A stretch of DNA of 64,000 nt from JAAELZ01 sp965237485 (lineage in GTDB: Bacteria > Pseudomonadota > Gammaproteobacteria > Arenicellales > Poriferihabitantaceae), in NCBI GenBank assembly GCA_965237485.1, contig CBDEFQ010000004.1, positions 682,001-746,000 on the forward strand, written 5' to 3'. This document shows, one piece after another, positions 1 through 9,158 of the stretch. Position 1 is the stretch's first letter; every line of letters starts with the position of its first letter. The notes beneath the pieces are model-generated. The model worked only from the letters and a program-made list of their open reading frames with translations, had not been told where the DNA came from and did no database searches. A program made the position numbers and the translations under genes.

Positions 1-446
1 TAGGGGTAAAATGGGGTTAAATCATAACCTCCGCCAAACCACCAAATTGGGTTTGCTGAGTCGTAATCAGCTATGAAAAAGCGCACATTCATGTGCGCGG
101 TAGGCACAAATGGGTTGCGCGGGTGGATCACGCTGGATACACCCATCGCTTGAAAGGGCTTGCCGGCAATCTCAGGCCGCTTAGCCGAAGCTGCTGCGGG
201 CAGAGATTGACCATATACATGAGAAAAATTGACTCCGCCTTTTTCAATGATGGCATCACCTAAACTCGATTCGTGGGCAGCATCGAGATCATCAACCACT
301 CTGGTTCTGCCACCGCCTCCACTGGCGTTTTTCCACTCATCAGTGTGGAAGGGAATATCGTCATTTACCTTCGACAAAGCTGAGCACAAATCATCTTGTA
401 AGCCTATTAGGGCTTGCTTAACAAGCTTGAGATTGGGTGATGACAT
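1..446 (-). CDS. hemF: Coproporphyrinogen III oxidase, aerobic (C-terminus outside window)
   Basis: Reading the minus strand from the ATG at 446 gives an open frame of about 148 residues that runs off the window edge, roughly half of the usual 300. It contains the glycine-rich GGGGRTRV segment, GVNFSHVYG, and HPRNPFVPTAHMNVRFF, which are hallmark HemF sequences. The enzyme uses oxygen to decarboxylate coproporphyrinogen III to protoporphyrinogen IX in cytoplasmic haem synthesis. It lies 13 bases downstream of tsaC on the same strand, the tsaC-hemF order known from Pseudomonas-like bacteria, so cotranscription is likely. Nothing odd is seen in the visible part. Confidence 0.93.
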   Translation of the reverse strand, partial: MSSPNLKLVKQALIGLQDDLCSALSKVNDDIPFHTDEWKNASGGGGRTRVVDDLDAAHESSLGDAIIEKGGVNFSHVYGQSLPAAASAKRPEIAGKPFQAMGVSSVIHPRNPFVPTAHMNVRFFIADYDSANPIWWFGGGYDLTPFYP

Positions 447-459
447 CGAATAAGTGTTC

Positions 460-1017
460 TTAGGCTGCTCTTATTACTTTATTGCTTATCAAGTCGCGAA
501 TTTCACTAGCCCTGTCTTCTTTACCAATGTTACCGGGCAACACAAAATTCACTTGACTACCAAGCTCTGCAACTACCGCATTATACGCTCGCAATGTGGG
601 CGCACCCTGCACATTCGCGCTGGTTGAGACGATAGCAGATTTGAGTGTTTCGCAAAGCAATTTAACATCTGGGTGCGCTGATACGCGAATCGCTAAGGTA
701 TCAAATTGCCCAGTCAGTAATGGTGAGCAATTCTTTTTAGCCGGAAATAACCAAGTTGCCGGCCCAGGCCAAGTGCTTTGAGCGAGCTCAAGATCCGACG
801 GGTTGACCGAGCTTAAGTATTGCGTAAACCGGTCAAAGCGATCCGCAACTAAAATAAGCCCTTTCTCCCAACTGCGTTGTTTAATGCTTAGAATGCGCTC
901 AACCGCCTCAGTGTTATCTGGCAAGCAACCCAAGCCATAACAAGACTCAGTGGGATAAGCTATAACGCCTCCTTGTTTTAGCATCATCACCGCTTTACTA
1001 ATTGCTGAATCATTCAT
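460..1017 (-). CDS. tsaC: Threonylcarbamoyl-AMP synthase (Sua5/YciO/YrdC family)
   Basis: The 185-residue protein matches the length of the short TsaC (YrdC) form that lacks the Sua5 extension. The N-terminus has the YPTESCYGLGC nucleotide/threonine pocket motif near residues 21-31, followed by IKQRSWEKG; SANVQGAPT near residue 133 is the conserved SAN signature. It makes L-threonylcarbamoyl-AMP from threonine, bicarbonate and ATP for t6A37 modification of ANN-decoding tRNAs. It sits 3 bases after the VanZ-like gene and upstream of hemF, in the minus-strand gene string. The ATG start gives the family-typical N-terminus. Confidence 0.93.
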   Translation of the reverse strand: MNDSAISKAVMMLKQGGVIAYPTESCYGLGCLPDNTEAVERILSIKQRSWEKGLILVADRFDRFTQYLSSVNPSDLELAQSTWPGPATWLFPAKKNCSPLLTGQFDTLAIRVSAHPDVKLLCETLKSAIVSTSANVQGAPTLRAYNAVVAELGSQVNFVLPGNIGKEDRASEIRDLISNKVIRAA

Positions 1018-1020
1018 AAC

Positions 1021-1473
1021 TTAAGATAAGCGAAAACTAGGACGAACAAGCCTAATGGCCATCGCGATTAAGGGATAAAGCAACAACACACCACTACAAT
1101 CTGCCAACCAGTCAAGAAGCGAAAATGATCTACCAGGAATAAAGTGCTGAAGAGTTTCCGTGAACAAGCCATAGGTACATAAGGCGCTTGCGATAGCGGC
1201 CCAGTAAGTGACCTTTTCGTGAAATGCTAAATGCGCTGTTAAGCTTAGCCAAGCAAACCCCGCCATATGATAAATCTTATCATTTCCACCGGCTTGAATC
1301 TCCGGGGTCGGCGTTAGTAACTGCCAACTTAGCAAAGCGAGGCTAGACAAAAAGAGGGTAATTTTAAAAGTTTTAAGCAATGGATTCGAAGGTAGACACG
1401 GCTTACTTAGCCACCCTTTTCTCTGGTAATTGCCCGATAACCAATATCTTTTCGAAACCACATTCCCTTCCAA
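1021..1473 (-). CDS. VanZ-like small membrane protein
   Basis: The protein has about four hydrophobic segments and the VanZ-family pattern: DKIYHMAGFAWLSL, then an E in FTETLQHFIPGRSFSLLDWLADCSGV. Members are small integral membrane proteins. VanZ itself lowers teicoplanin sensitivity, but the role of chromosomal homologues is mostly unknown. The ATG at 1473 would overlap purD by 67 bases in another frame. The residues before the first membrane segment look unlike the family, so a TTG near 1380, just outside purD, is a possible true start. Location in the inner membrane is inferred from hydrophobicity. Confidence 0.7.
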   Translation of the reverse strand: MEGNVVSKRYWLSGNYQRKGWLSKPCLPSNPLLKTFKITLFLSSLALLSWQLLTPTPEIQAGGNDKIYHMAGFAWLSLTAHLAFHEKVTYWAAIASALCTYGLFTETLQHFIPGRSFSLLDWLADCSGVLLLYPLIAMAIRLVRPSFRLS

Positions 1474-2702
1474 GAGACCTGCTCACTTGCTGTGTAAGCG
1501 TTCGAATGCGCTTGTGAAACACTAGCGCCCAAGGCACAAGCACAAATAACGCGCCCGCCATTGGTGATCAGTTTATTGTCGTTTGCTTTTACGCCTGCAT
1601 AAAATAATTTAGTTGCGGTATTGTGGTCTTCAGCATTGCCCACCATTTCAATAAGCTCACCACTTTGATAAGAGCCAGGATAACCTTCTGAAGCTAAAAC
1701 CACACCTAGCGCGCACTCGTTCTTCCATTCAATCTTCTCCGCTGCTAATTTTCCTTCAACCGCAGCTAAGCAATGCTGCGCTAAATCTGACTGCAGACGC
1801 ATCATTATCGGCTGTGTTTCTGGGTCCCCCATTCGGCAGTTGAACTCCAGCACTTTCGGCTCACCAGCGTTGTCGATCATTACGCCGGCGTATAAAAAAC
1901 CGACATAGGGCATGCCTTGTGCATTCAGCCCATTTAGTGTGGGGTGAATAATCGTTTGCATAATGCGTTCATGCATTTGGGAATCGACCACAGGAGCCGG
2001 GGAATAAGCACCCATTCCGCCAGTATTTGGGCCGGTATCACCATCGTATGCCGCTTTATGATCCTGACTACTAGCGAGAGGGATGACGTTTTTTCCATCC
2101 GCCATACAAATAAAACTCGCTTCCTCCCCCTCTAAAAACTCTTCTATAACTACGCTTGTACCGGCATCACCAAATTGTTGGTGAGTTAGAATATCTTCAA
2201 GCGCCGCATTAGCTTCCGTTAAACTATTAGCAATTACGACGCCTTTACCAGCCGCTAAGCCATCGGCTTTAATAACAATGGGGGCACCAGCTTTTTCTAC
2301 GTACGCTTTCGCTGCATTAATTTCATTAAAACTCGCATAAGCCGCGGTGGGAATGTTGTGTCGTTGTAAAAATGCTTTGGAGAAGGCTTTAGACCCTTCT
2401 AATCTAGCGGCTGCCTGCGTGGGGCCAAAACACGCTATTCCTACTGCCGCCAGCGCGTCACTCACGCCCAATACCAAAGGTATTTCTGGGCCAATGATAC
2501 ATAGGTTTACTGATTGATCTTGGCAAAACGCTACAATATCGCTTATCGCATCAACCGCTATCGCAATATTGCTTGTCTTCGGCTCGATAGCGGTGCCCGC
2601 ATTTCCAGGCAAGGCGAATATTTGCGTGACTAAGGGCGACTGTGCAACCTTCCAAATTAAGGCGTGCTCTCTACCTCCTTCGCCTACAATAACTACTTTC
2701 AT
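1407..2702 (-). CDS. purD: Phosphoribosylamine-glycine ligase (GARS)
   Basis: This 431-residue protein has the usual PurD length. It begins MKVVIVGEGGREHALIWK, the N-terminal nucleotide-like fold. The ATP-grasp part follows, with IKADGLAAGKGV near residue 145, DGDTGPNTGGMGAYSPAP near 221, and EFNCRMGDPETQ near 288, which carries the metal-binding Glu and Asn. It joins glycine to 5-phosphoribosylamine in step two of purine synthesis. It lies 12 bases downstream of purH, the standard purHD operon, with no sign of damage. Confidence 0.97.
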   Translation of the reverse strand: MKVVIVGEGGREHALIWKVAQSPLVTQIFALPGNAGTAIEPKTSNIAIAVDAISDIVAFCQDQSVNLCIIGPEIPLVLGVSDALAAVGIACFGPTQAAARLEGSKAFSKAFLQRHNIPTAAYASFNEINAAKAYVEKAGAPIVIKADGLAAGKGVVIANSLTEANAALEDILTHQQFGDAGTSVVIEEFLEGEEASFICMADGKNVIPLASSQDHKAAYDGDTGPNTGGMGAYSPAPVVDSQMHERIMQTIIHPTLNGLNAQGMPYVGFLYAGVMIDNAGEPKVLEFNCRMGDPETQPIMMRLQSDLAQHCLAAVEGKLAAEKIEWKNECALGVVLASEGYPGSYQSGELIEMVGNAEDHNTATKLFYAGVKANDNKLITNGGRVICACALGASVSQAHSNAYTASEQVSWKGMWFRKDIGYRAITREKGG

Positions 2703-2714
2703 ATAGTCAGTGCA

Positions 2715-4283
2715 CTAGTGCCTAAAGTGGCGCATTCCAGTAAACACCATCGCTATGTCATGCTCGTTAGCGGCTGCAATCACCTCATCATCGCGCATCG
2801 AACCACCGGGCTGGATAACCGCTGAGACTCCAGCTTCGGCGGCGTTATCTAAGCCGTCTCTAAACGGGAAGAATGCATCGGAAGCCATGACCGCACCCGA
2901 TACCGCTAGCTTTGCGTGCTCGGCTTTAATTCCAGCGATACGTGCAGAATTTACTCTACTCATCTGCCCTGCTCCGACGCCAATGGTCCTTTTGTCTTTG
3001 CAATAAACTATCGCATTGGACTTTACGAATTTCGCCACCTTCCAAGCGAATAGCATATCCGACATTTCCTGTTCAGTAGGTGATCGGCTGCTAACGATAC
3101 TTAGAGATTGATATAAGTCACAGTCTGCGTCTTGCACTAACAAGCCACCATTCACTCGCTTGGTTTCAATACGAGCGTTTTCCCCACCTTGCCAATCTCC
3201 ACATTCTAAAACCCGGATATTCTGCTTGCTACTAAAAATTTTCCGCGCAGCCGCGTCAACGCTAGGGCCTATAATAACCTCCACAAACTGTCGGTCAATA
3301 ATGACTTGTGCAGTCGCAGCATCTACAGCACGATTAAAAGCGATAATTCCGCCGAAAGCTGATTCCGAATCGGTACTGTAGGCTTTTTCATAAGCCGTCA
3401 ACAAACCAGCTGCAACGGCCACCCCGCAAGGGTTAGCATGCTTTACGATCACACAAGCACACCCTTCTTCAAATTGCTTTATGCACTCAAGCGCAGCGTC
3501 AGTATCGGCAATATTGTTATAAGACAGTGCTTTGCCTTGTATTTGGCTTGCGCTCGCAATACAAGAAGCCGGTGTCGGTGTTTCAACGTAAAATGCAGCT
3601 TGCTGATGGGGGTTCTCGCCATAACGCATTTCTTGACGCAAATGAAACTGCTGGTTTAGCGTACTCGAAAATTTATCCCGCGTACCTTGTGCATTTACTG
3701 CTCCCAAATAATTCGCCACCGCGCCATCGTACTGCGCTGTATGTGCAAACGTCTTAGTACTTAACGCATAACGCGTAGCAGAGGTAATGCTGCCCCCATT
3801 TTCGTCCATTTCGGTTATAACAGCAGCATAGTCATTTGGGTCAACAACAACGGTAACATCACGGTAATTCTTCGCTGCAGCTCTTAGCATGGCAGGGCCG
3901 CCAATATCAATATTCTCTATGGCATTGTCTAAGGTGCAATCTTCTTGCGCCACTGTTGCTGCAAAGGGATAAAGATTTATCACCACCAAGTCGATGGGCT
4001 TTATCTGGTGCGCCGCCATCACTTCGTCATCAACTCCACGTCGCCCCAAAATACCGCCATGCACCTTAGGGTGTAACGTTTTTACCCTCCCATCCATCAT
4101 TTCTGGGAAACCCGTGTAATCGCTCACATCCTGTACCAAAATATCGGCATCCTTAAGTGCTTTAGCGGTGCCTCCAGTAGATAACAGTGATACGTTCTGC
4201 TTAATTAATGCCTGCGCCAGAGGTATCAAACCCTGTTTATCGGACACACTAATTAGTGCGCATGAAATTTTAGTATTAGTCAT
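2715..4283 (-). CDS. purH: Bifunctional AICAR transformylase / IMP cyclohydrolase
   Basis: The protein has 522 residues, the normal size. The N-terminal IMP cyclohydrolase (MGS-like) domain shows SVSDKQGL and LSTGGTAKAL, then MDGRVKTLHPKVHGGIL. The C-terminal AICAR formyltransferase domain shows RYGENPHQQAAFY near residue 220, KHANPCGVA near 281 with the catalytic Lys-His pair, and SDAFFPFRDG near 466. It performs the last two steps of IMP synthesis. It heads the purH-purD pair. The 56 bases between it and fis are AT-rich and probably hold its promoter, but no clear box was assigned. Confidence 0.97.
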   Translation of the reverse strand: MTNTKISCALISVSDKQGLIPLAQALIKQNVSLLSTGGTAKALKDADILVQDVSDYTGFPEMMDGRVKTLHPKVHGGILGRRGVDDEVMAAHQIKPIDLVVINLYPFAATVAQEDCTLDNAIENIDIGGPAMLRAAAKNYRDVTVVVDPNDYAAVITEMDENGGSITSATRYALSTKTFAHTAQYDGAVANYLGAVNAQGTRDKFSSTLNQQFHLRQEMRYGENPHQQAAFYVETPTPASCIASASQIQGKALSYNNIADTDAALECIKQFEEGCACVIVKHANPCGVAVAAGLLTAYEKAYSTDSESAFGGIIAFNRAVDAATAQVIIDRQFVEVIIGPSVDAAARKIFSSKQNIRVLECGDWQGGENARIETKRVNGGLLVQDADCDLYQSLSIVSSRSPTEQEMSDMLFAWKVAKFVKSNAIVYCKDKRTIGVGAGQMSRVNSARIAGIKAEHAKLAVSGAVMASDAFFPFRDGLDNAAEAGVSAVIQPGGSMRDDEVIAAANEHDIAMVFTGMRHFRH

Positions 4284-4339
4284 TAAATAAAAATAGATAT
4301 ATCTGTTAGTTAATGTTATTAATAGAGTCGTAAACGCGG

Positions 4340-4588
4340 TTAATCTAATAAATCGAACTGACTTAAGCGGCTGCGCAACGTATTGCGGTTAAGCCCTAAT
4401 ATCTTTGCCGCGTCGGTTTGATTTCCTTGAGTTCGCTGCATAACGTAAGCCACCAGTGGTCGCTCAACCTCTAGCATCACCATTTTGTGTAAACCACTGG
4501 GATACTCGCCATTTAGATTGTCAAAGTATTGCGCAAGCGCCTGTTCTACCGCCTCGGCTAAGCAAAGCTTCTTTGGTTTACTCATCAA
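4340..4588 (-). CDS. fis: DNA-binding protein Fis
   Basis: The 82 residues end with the Fis helix-turn-helix, QTDAAKILGLNRNTLRSRL. Upstream is the dimer core with VERPLVAYVMQRTQGN. Fis is a nucleoid protein that bends DNA and activates rRNA and other growth-phase promoters. It follows dusB with no gap, the classic dusB-fis operon of Gammaproteobacteria. It is slightly shorter than the 98-residue E. coli protein because the flexible N-terminal arm is short. The start choice is MMSKPKK; the second Met is equally possible. Confidence 0.93.
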   Translation of the reverse strand: MMSKPKKLCLAEAVEQALAQYFDNLNGEYPSGLHKMVMLEVERPLVAYVMQRTQGNQTDAAKILGLNRNTLRSRLSQFDLLD

Positions 4589-5596
4589 TTAAGCAGCAAT
4601 AGCTGAATGAGGATTAAGTTCATCATAAATTGAAGCTACTGTAGATAATATTAACGTTGGGTCCTGCAGTTGAATTAAACCTTTTAATCTCATCATCATG
4701 CGTGGGTCATTAGCGATATGATTTTGTAAGTACCATCTAAGATGTTTACGCCCTATTCTGACCCCAGAATAAATACCATAATAACAATACAACATCTCTA
4801 GATGCCAAAGACATACCTCCTTTTGTTCAAACAAAGATGGGGAGGCTTCCATGCTTGCAGGAATTTGTGTATCAAATTTTGCACGAAGTTGCCGTAACAT
4901 CCACGGTTGCCCCAAAGCGCCTCGCCCAATCATCACGGCATCAGCTTGAGTATAATTTTTAACCCGTTGCGCTTGATCAACGCTATCTATATCACCATTA
5001 ACCACAACTGGCAGGCTAACGGATTGCTTTATCATCTTGACAGTATCATGCTCTGCTAAGCCATTAAACTTACATGCACGCGTTCTGCCATGTATGGCTA
5101 AGCTGCGTATGCCAGCACTTTGCGCTATCTTTGCCACGCTCAAGGCATTTTTATTTTCACGGTCAAAGCCGGTTCGAATTTTAAGTGTCACTGGCACATT
5201 TACCGCACTAACTACTGAATCTAAAATTTCTCCCACGAGCTTTTCATCAGCTAGCAACGCTGACCCAGCTGCTTTTTTAAGCACCTTTTTAGCTGGACAA
5301 CCCATGTTGATATCGATAATAGATGCCCCTAGATCAACATTGTACTTAGCCGCTTCGGCCATGGCATTAGGCTCATTTCCCAGTAATTGAACTGCTGTGA
5401 CCCCACTTTCATTAGGCATCACACGTCGTAATATGCTTTTTTTAGTATCACGTAACTGGACATTGGTTGCCACCATCTCAGACACTGTCATGCCAACGCC
5501 AAAGCGCCTAGCGACCTCTCTAAACGGATAGTCAGTTATACCTGACATCGGCGCCAGAATTATGGGAGTTTCAAGTTGATGAGCACCTATTTTCAT
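4589..5596 (-). CDS. dusB: tRNA-dihydrouridine synthase B
   Basis: This 335-residue flavoprotein has the Dus signatures: APMSGITDYPFR near residue 15, the INMGCPAKKV segment near 96 with the catalytic cysteine, HGRTRACKFNG near 168, NGDI, and GRGALGQPW near 223 for FMN phosphate binding. It reduces uridine to dihydrouridine in the tRNA D-loop using NADPH. The C-terminal helical tRNA-binding domain is complete. It is directly followed by fis and preceded 4 bases away by the DUF3426 gene, so the whole aroQ-to-fis string may be one long operon. Confidence 0.95.
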   Translation of the reverse strand: MKIGAHQLETPIILAPMSGITDYPFREVARRFGVGMTVSEMVATNVQLRDTKKSILRRVMPNESGVTAVQLLGNEPNAMAEAAKYNVDLGASIIDINMGCPAKKVLKKAAGSALLADEKLVGEILDSVVSAVNVPVTLKIRTGFDRENKNALSVAKIAQSAGIRSLAIHGRTRACKFNGLAEHDTVKMIKQSVSLPVVVNGDIDSVDQAQRVKNYTQADAVMIGRGALGQPWMLRQLRAKFDTQIPASMEASPSLFEQKEVCLWHLEMLYCYYGIYSGVRIGRKHLRWYLQNHIANDPRMMMRLKGLIQLQDPTLILSTVASIYDELNPHSAIAA

Positions 5597-5600
5597 CTTC

Positions 5601-6923
5601 TTAGTGTAAACTTACTTCAAACCCAACAGCAGTTTCTGGAGGCTTATCCAATTTCAGAATCACTTTACCAATATTACCTGCTGGAATAACAGCGTCGCTT
5701 ACCTTTAAATAATCTGCCGGTGTTAAAAATCGCTGACCAACGGTTTGCCCTTGTAAGTTTTTTAAACTCAATTTAATCACCGGATAACTATGCGGTTCCT
5801 TTAGCCTGTTGAGTATAAATAGTGACACATTTAGAGGTTCTGAAGGTGTGGCATCAAGGTCCATTCGGGATACGACCACTTCGAGATTATTCGGGTCTAC
5901 TTCACCTTCACACTCAATATATTTGCAAAGGTACTCCACAATAGGCGACTCTTCTATTTTCTCTTGTGTGCTTGTAGCTAGACGTGGTTTAAACTGATAA
6001 ATCAACAAGCCCAGCAACGCCAAGATCACTATCAACCAGAAAAAGAAGTTTATAATGTGCTTGGTCGCGACCCATAAGGTGTCCAGGCTACCTATGACCT
6101 TGGTTTCTTCTTCAACGTCGTCTAAAATACTCAAGGTGCGTTCAAGATCATTTTTATCATGACTTGGGTCAGTTTCTATTTCCGGAAGTAAAGGTTCTTC
6201 TCTTCCGAGGCTTTCAAAATCAGAATCGCTAGCACCATTTTCACCTAAAACCGCCTTGCGCTCTTGTAGAAACTCTTGCTCCAGTTCTACAATTAAGGAC
6301 TCATCGACAAAGTTGTCGAACTCGTCTTCGTCATCTATTATATCAATTCGTCCGTCTGCTCTAGCTTCGCTTAAATCTACATCGCCCGGTCGCTCTTCAC
6401 TCAAGCCAGATAAATCAGCAGATGACCCCAGTCTTTCTTCGAGATACTCCACCGACTGATCATCTAAACTTGCGTCTTGTGCCTGCGTAAAGGTTTCTTC
6501 CTCCACCTCATCCCGACCCTCTATTATCTCGGCATCGTCTTCTTGCTGCGCAAAGGGGCCCATAACTTCTTGCACTGGTTCCAACTTAGGCTCCCTTATT
6601 TCGTCATCTACATCATCGTATTGATTAAATATGATGTTCGAGTCTGTGTTACCCGAATCAGCGTCAAGCCGAGGTTCTTCATATTGAATTGAAGAGGCTT
6701 GCTCTACACCCTCGCCTTCATCAGGGCTACTAGTATCACCCAGCCGTGAACCAGCTACAGTTAAATAATCTGTGATATTTTCCTGCTCAGCGTCAAATTG
6801 ATCGTAATAGTTAAATTTGTAATCGCACTTTCCACAGCGGAAAAAGCCGCCGTAAGAATCCAACATCGCCTGACTAGCGTTAAACTTCGCCGTACAATTT
6901 GGACACTGAGCAATTAGTGACAT
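5601..6923 (-). CDS. Zinc-ribbon and DUF3426 membrane protein
   Basis: The N-terminus is an MJ0042-type zinc ribbon with CPNC and CGKC pairs in the first 35 residues. A long, very acidic low-complexity stretch of Glu and Asp runs from about 50 to 270. One membrane helix lies near 285-310 (INFFFWLIVILALLGLLIYQF). The rest is a DUF3426 domain ending VILKLDKPPETAVGFEV. The family is common beside prmA in Gammaproteobacteria, and its function is unknown. Its start overlaps the end of prmA by 10 bases, implying translational coupling. The middle acidic part is not conserved in kind and is probably disordered. Confidence 0.85.
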   Translation of the reverse strand: MSLIAQCPNCTAKFNASQAMLDSYGGFFRCGKCDYKFNYYDQFDAEQENITDYLTVAGSRLGDTSSPDEGEGVEQASSIQYEEPRLDADSGNTDSNIIFNQYDDVDDEIREPKLEPVQEVMGPFAQQEDDAEIIEGRDEVEEETFTQAQDASLDDQSVEYLEERLGSSADLSGLSEERPGDVDLSEARADGRIDIIDDEDEFDNFVDESLIVELEQEFLQERKAVLGENGASDSDFESLGREEPLLPEIETDPSHDKNDLERTLSILDDVEEETKVIGSLDTLWVATKHIINFFFWLIVILALLGLLIYQFKPRLATSTQEKIEESPIVEYLCKYIECEGEVDPNNLEVVVSRMDLDATPSEPLNVSLFILNRLKEPHSYPVIKLSLKNLQGQTVGQRFLTPADYLKVSDAVIPAGNIGKVILKLDKPPETAVGFEVSLH

Positions 6924-7801
6924 CGCTTTCTCTTACCTGCTAAGGCCACCCACTCGTTGTTTTGCATCGTTTCAAACGTAAAATACTCCGCGTAAGCTTC
7001 TTTGATCGATTCCACTTGGTGCGACAATATACCCGAAAGAATTAGGTTACCATTTTTTGCCACAGCGTGCTCAAGCCGAGATTGTAAGTCAATTAAAGCA
7101 CCTGCCAATATATTTGCAATTACGATATCAAACCGCTGCTCTTTTAATTGGGTTTCCTTAACAATCGTAAATTGCTGAGCTACTTGGTTAGTTACGCAAT
7201 TATCAACGGAAACAGCTTCTGCTTTGGGATCGATATCAATACCCGTAGCGGCACTTGCGCCTAGTTTTAAAGCTGTAATTGCCAGAATACCCGAACCACA
7301 GCCATAGTCTAATACAGTGCAGTTCTCACAATTCATCTGATTCAAAAACTGCATGCACAATTGGGTTGTTTCGTGGATTCCCGTACCAAACGCCAAACCC
7401 GGATCAATCTTTATTATTGTGGCATCAGGTGGAAATGATTGCTCAATCCAACTTGGGCATACCCAAAGCCCGTTATCAATCTCTACGGCAGTATATTGAT
7501 CTTGCCAAGCCCTTTCCCAATCTTGGTCATCGAGATTTTCAACCCTAATTATTGAGCCTTCATCTACCTCCGATTGCAGAGTTAATAGCAGTGAATCATT
7601 AAACTGCGCTCCTTCAAACAAGGCGGTCACCTTTTGTTGTTGCCACCGCGGCGCGCCGGGTGTAGCAAGGTCGTAGTAGCTATCTTCACCCGCATTTTGC
7701 TGAGTAATTGCCTGCGCCCCGAGGGCTTGAGCAACCCTGACTAGGTGATCAACATCAGCCAAGGCACAATTTACACTCAGTTGTTTCCAGCTAAGAGCCA
7801 C
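6914..7801 (-). CDS. prmA: Ribosomal protein L11 methyltransferase
   Basis: The 295-residue protein has an N-terminal L11-binding domain and a SAM-dependent methyltransferase domain. The latter has DPGLAFGTGIHETTQLC near residue 132, then VLDYGCGSGILAI (motif I) near 164, GIDIDPKA, and NILAGALIDL near 230. It trimethylates ribosomal protein L11. It overlaps accC by one base and the DUF3426 gene by ten, typical of a tight operon. The length and motifs are normal. Confidence 0.95.
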   Translation of the reverse strand: MALSWKQLSVNCALADVDHLVRVAQALGAQAITQQNAGEDSYYDLATPGAPRWQQQKVTALFEGAQFNDSLLLTLQSEVDEGSIIRVENLDDQDWERAWQDQYTAVEIDNGLWVCPSWIEQSFPPDATIIKIDPGLAFGTGIHETTQLCMQFLNQMNCENCTVLDYGCGSGILAITALKLGASAATGIDIDPKAEAVSVDNCVTNQVAQQFTIVKETQLKEQRFDIVIANILAGALIDLQSRLEHAVAKNGNLILSGILSHQVESIKEAYAEYFTFETMQNNEWVALAGKRKRCH

Positions 7802-9150
7802 TAATTCCGTTGCGCGAGTTTCTTCTCAAGATAATGAATATCTTGCTCTCCTTTCATAAACCCTTCATCGCTAAGCAGCTCAGCGTGCAAGGGTAAATTG
7901 GTTTTTATGCCCTCGACCACCATCTCCTGTAATGCGCTTTGCATTCGGGCAATGGCTTGGTTGCGCGTTGCCCCGTGGGTAATCAATTTACCAATCATTG
8001 AATCGTAATACGGCGGCACATGGTAATGTGAATAAGCGTGCGAATCAACTCTTACACCTGGTCCTCCCGCCATATGATATTGGGTTATCTCGCCCGGCGA
8101 TGGCAGAAAGGTTTCTGGATCCTCTGCATTTATACGGCACTCTATAGAATGGCCGTTAAATTTTATATCCTCCTGTTTAAAGCGTACCGCTTCACCGTTG
8201 GCCACGATTAACTGTTGGCGGATCAAATCAATCCCTGTAATCATTTCAGTGACTGGATGTTCAACCTGAATGCGGGTGTTCATTTCGATGAAATAAAACT
8301 CCTCATCTTGATATAAAAACTCAAACGTCCCCACGCCTCTATATCCTATGGCTTTAGCAGCCTCAGCGCAGCGATTGCCAATCTTCTGACGCAGTTCATC
8401 ACCAATGCCTGGCGCTGGCGCCTCTTCGATAACTTTTTGGTGCTGTCGCTGCATAGAGCAATCGCGATCACCAAGGTGAACGGCATTGCCATGTTGATCA
8501 GCTAATATTTGAATCTCGACGTGGCGCGGCCTAGTTAAATATTTTTCCATGTAGACCACTTCATTGTTAAACGCGGCAGCGGCTTCTTGTTGAGTTAACT
8601 TGATAGACGAAATTAGTTCACCTTCTTCCTCAACTACGCGCATACCCCGGCCACCACCACCACCTGCGGCTTTAATGATCACGGGTAAGCCAATTTCCTG
8701 AGCCATCTTTCTAATTTCCTCTGGCCTTGACACATCTAGAGGGCCATCCGAGCCAGGCACGCAGGGCACGCCCGTGGCTTTCATTGCCCTAATAGCAGAA
8801 ATTTTATCTCCCATTGTACGAATGCTTTTAGCTTCGGGGCCCACGAAAATAAAGCCGCTTTGCTCAACCCGCTCAGCGAAGTCTGCATTTTCAGATAAAA
8901 AACCATAGCCCGGATGAATAGCATCCGAACCAGTGACTTCTGCTGCGGCAATGACCGCGGAAATATCAAGATAACTCTTTAATGCGGGTGCAGGCCCGAT
9001 GCAAACCGACTCGTCAGACAACTTCACATATTTAGCCGACTTGTCCGCTTGTGAGTGTAGTGCAACGGTTTGAATTCCAAGCTGCTTACAAGCGCGCAGA
9101 ATACGCAGCGCAATTTCGCCGCGATTAGCGATGGCTACCTTTTTAATCAT
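7801..9150 (-). CDS. accC: Acetyl-CoA carboxylase, biotin carboxylase subunit
   Basis: The 449 residues show the full biotin carboxylase layout: KVAIANRGEIALRI at the N-terminus, HPGYGFLSENADFAE, the ATP-grasp glycine loop IIKAAGGGGGRGMR near residue 158, EKYLTRPRHVEIQ near 200, and MNTRIQVEHPVTE near 290 with the catalytic Arg. It carboxylates biotin on AccB with ATP and bicarbonate, the first half-reaction of malonyl-CoA synthesis. It follows accB after 8 bases. No unusual residues are seen. Confidence 0.97.
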   Translation of the reverse strand: MIKKVAIANRGEIALRILRACKQLGIQTVALHSQADKSAKYVKLSDESVCIGPAPALKSYLDISAVIAAAEVTGSDAIHPGYGFLSENADFAERVEQSGFIFVGPEAKSIRTMGDKISAIRAMKATGVPCVPGSDGPLDVSRPEEIRKMAQEIGLPVIIKAAGGGGGRGMRVVEEEGELISSIKLTQQEAAAAFNNEVVYMEKYLTRPRHVEIQILADQHGNAVHLGDRDCSMQRQHQKVIEEAPAPGIGDELRQKIGNRCAEAAKAIGYRGVGTFEFLYQDEEFYFIEMNTRIQVEHPVTEMITGIDLIRQQLIVANGEAVRFKQEDIKFNGHSIECRINAEDPETFLPSPGEITQYHMAGGPGVRVDSHAYSHYHVPPYYDSMIGKLITHGATRNQAIARMQSALQEMVVEGIKTNLPLHAELLSDEGFMKGEQDIHYLEKKLAQRN

Positions 9151-9158
9151 TTTAGCTA

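Noticed and set aside
1407..1473. Programmed overlap or fusion of purD and the VanZ-like gene
   Set aside because: The overlap depends only on choosing the first ATG. A start near 1380 removes it, and the extra residues look non-native.
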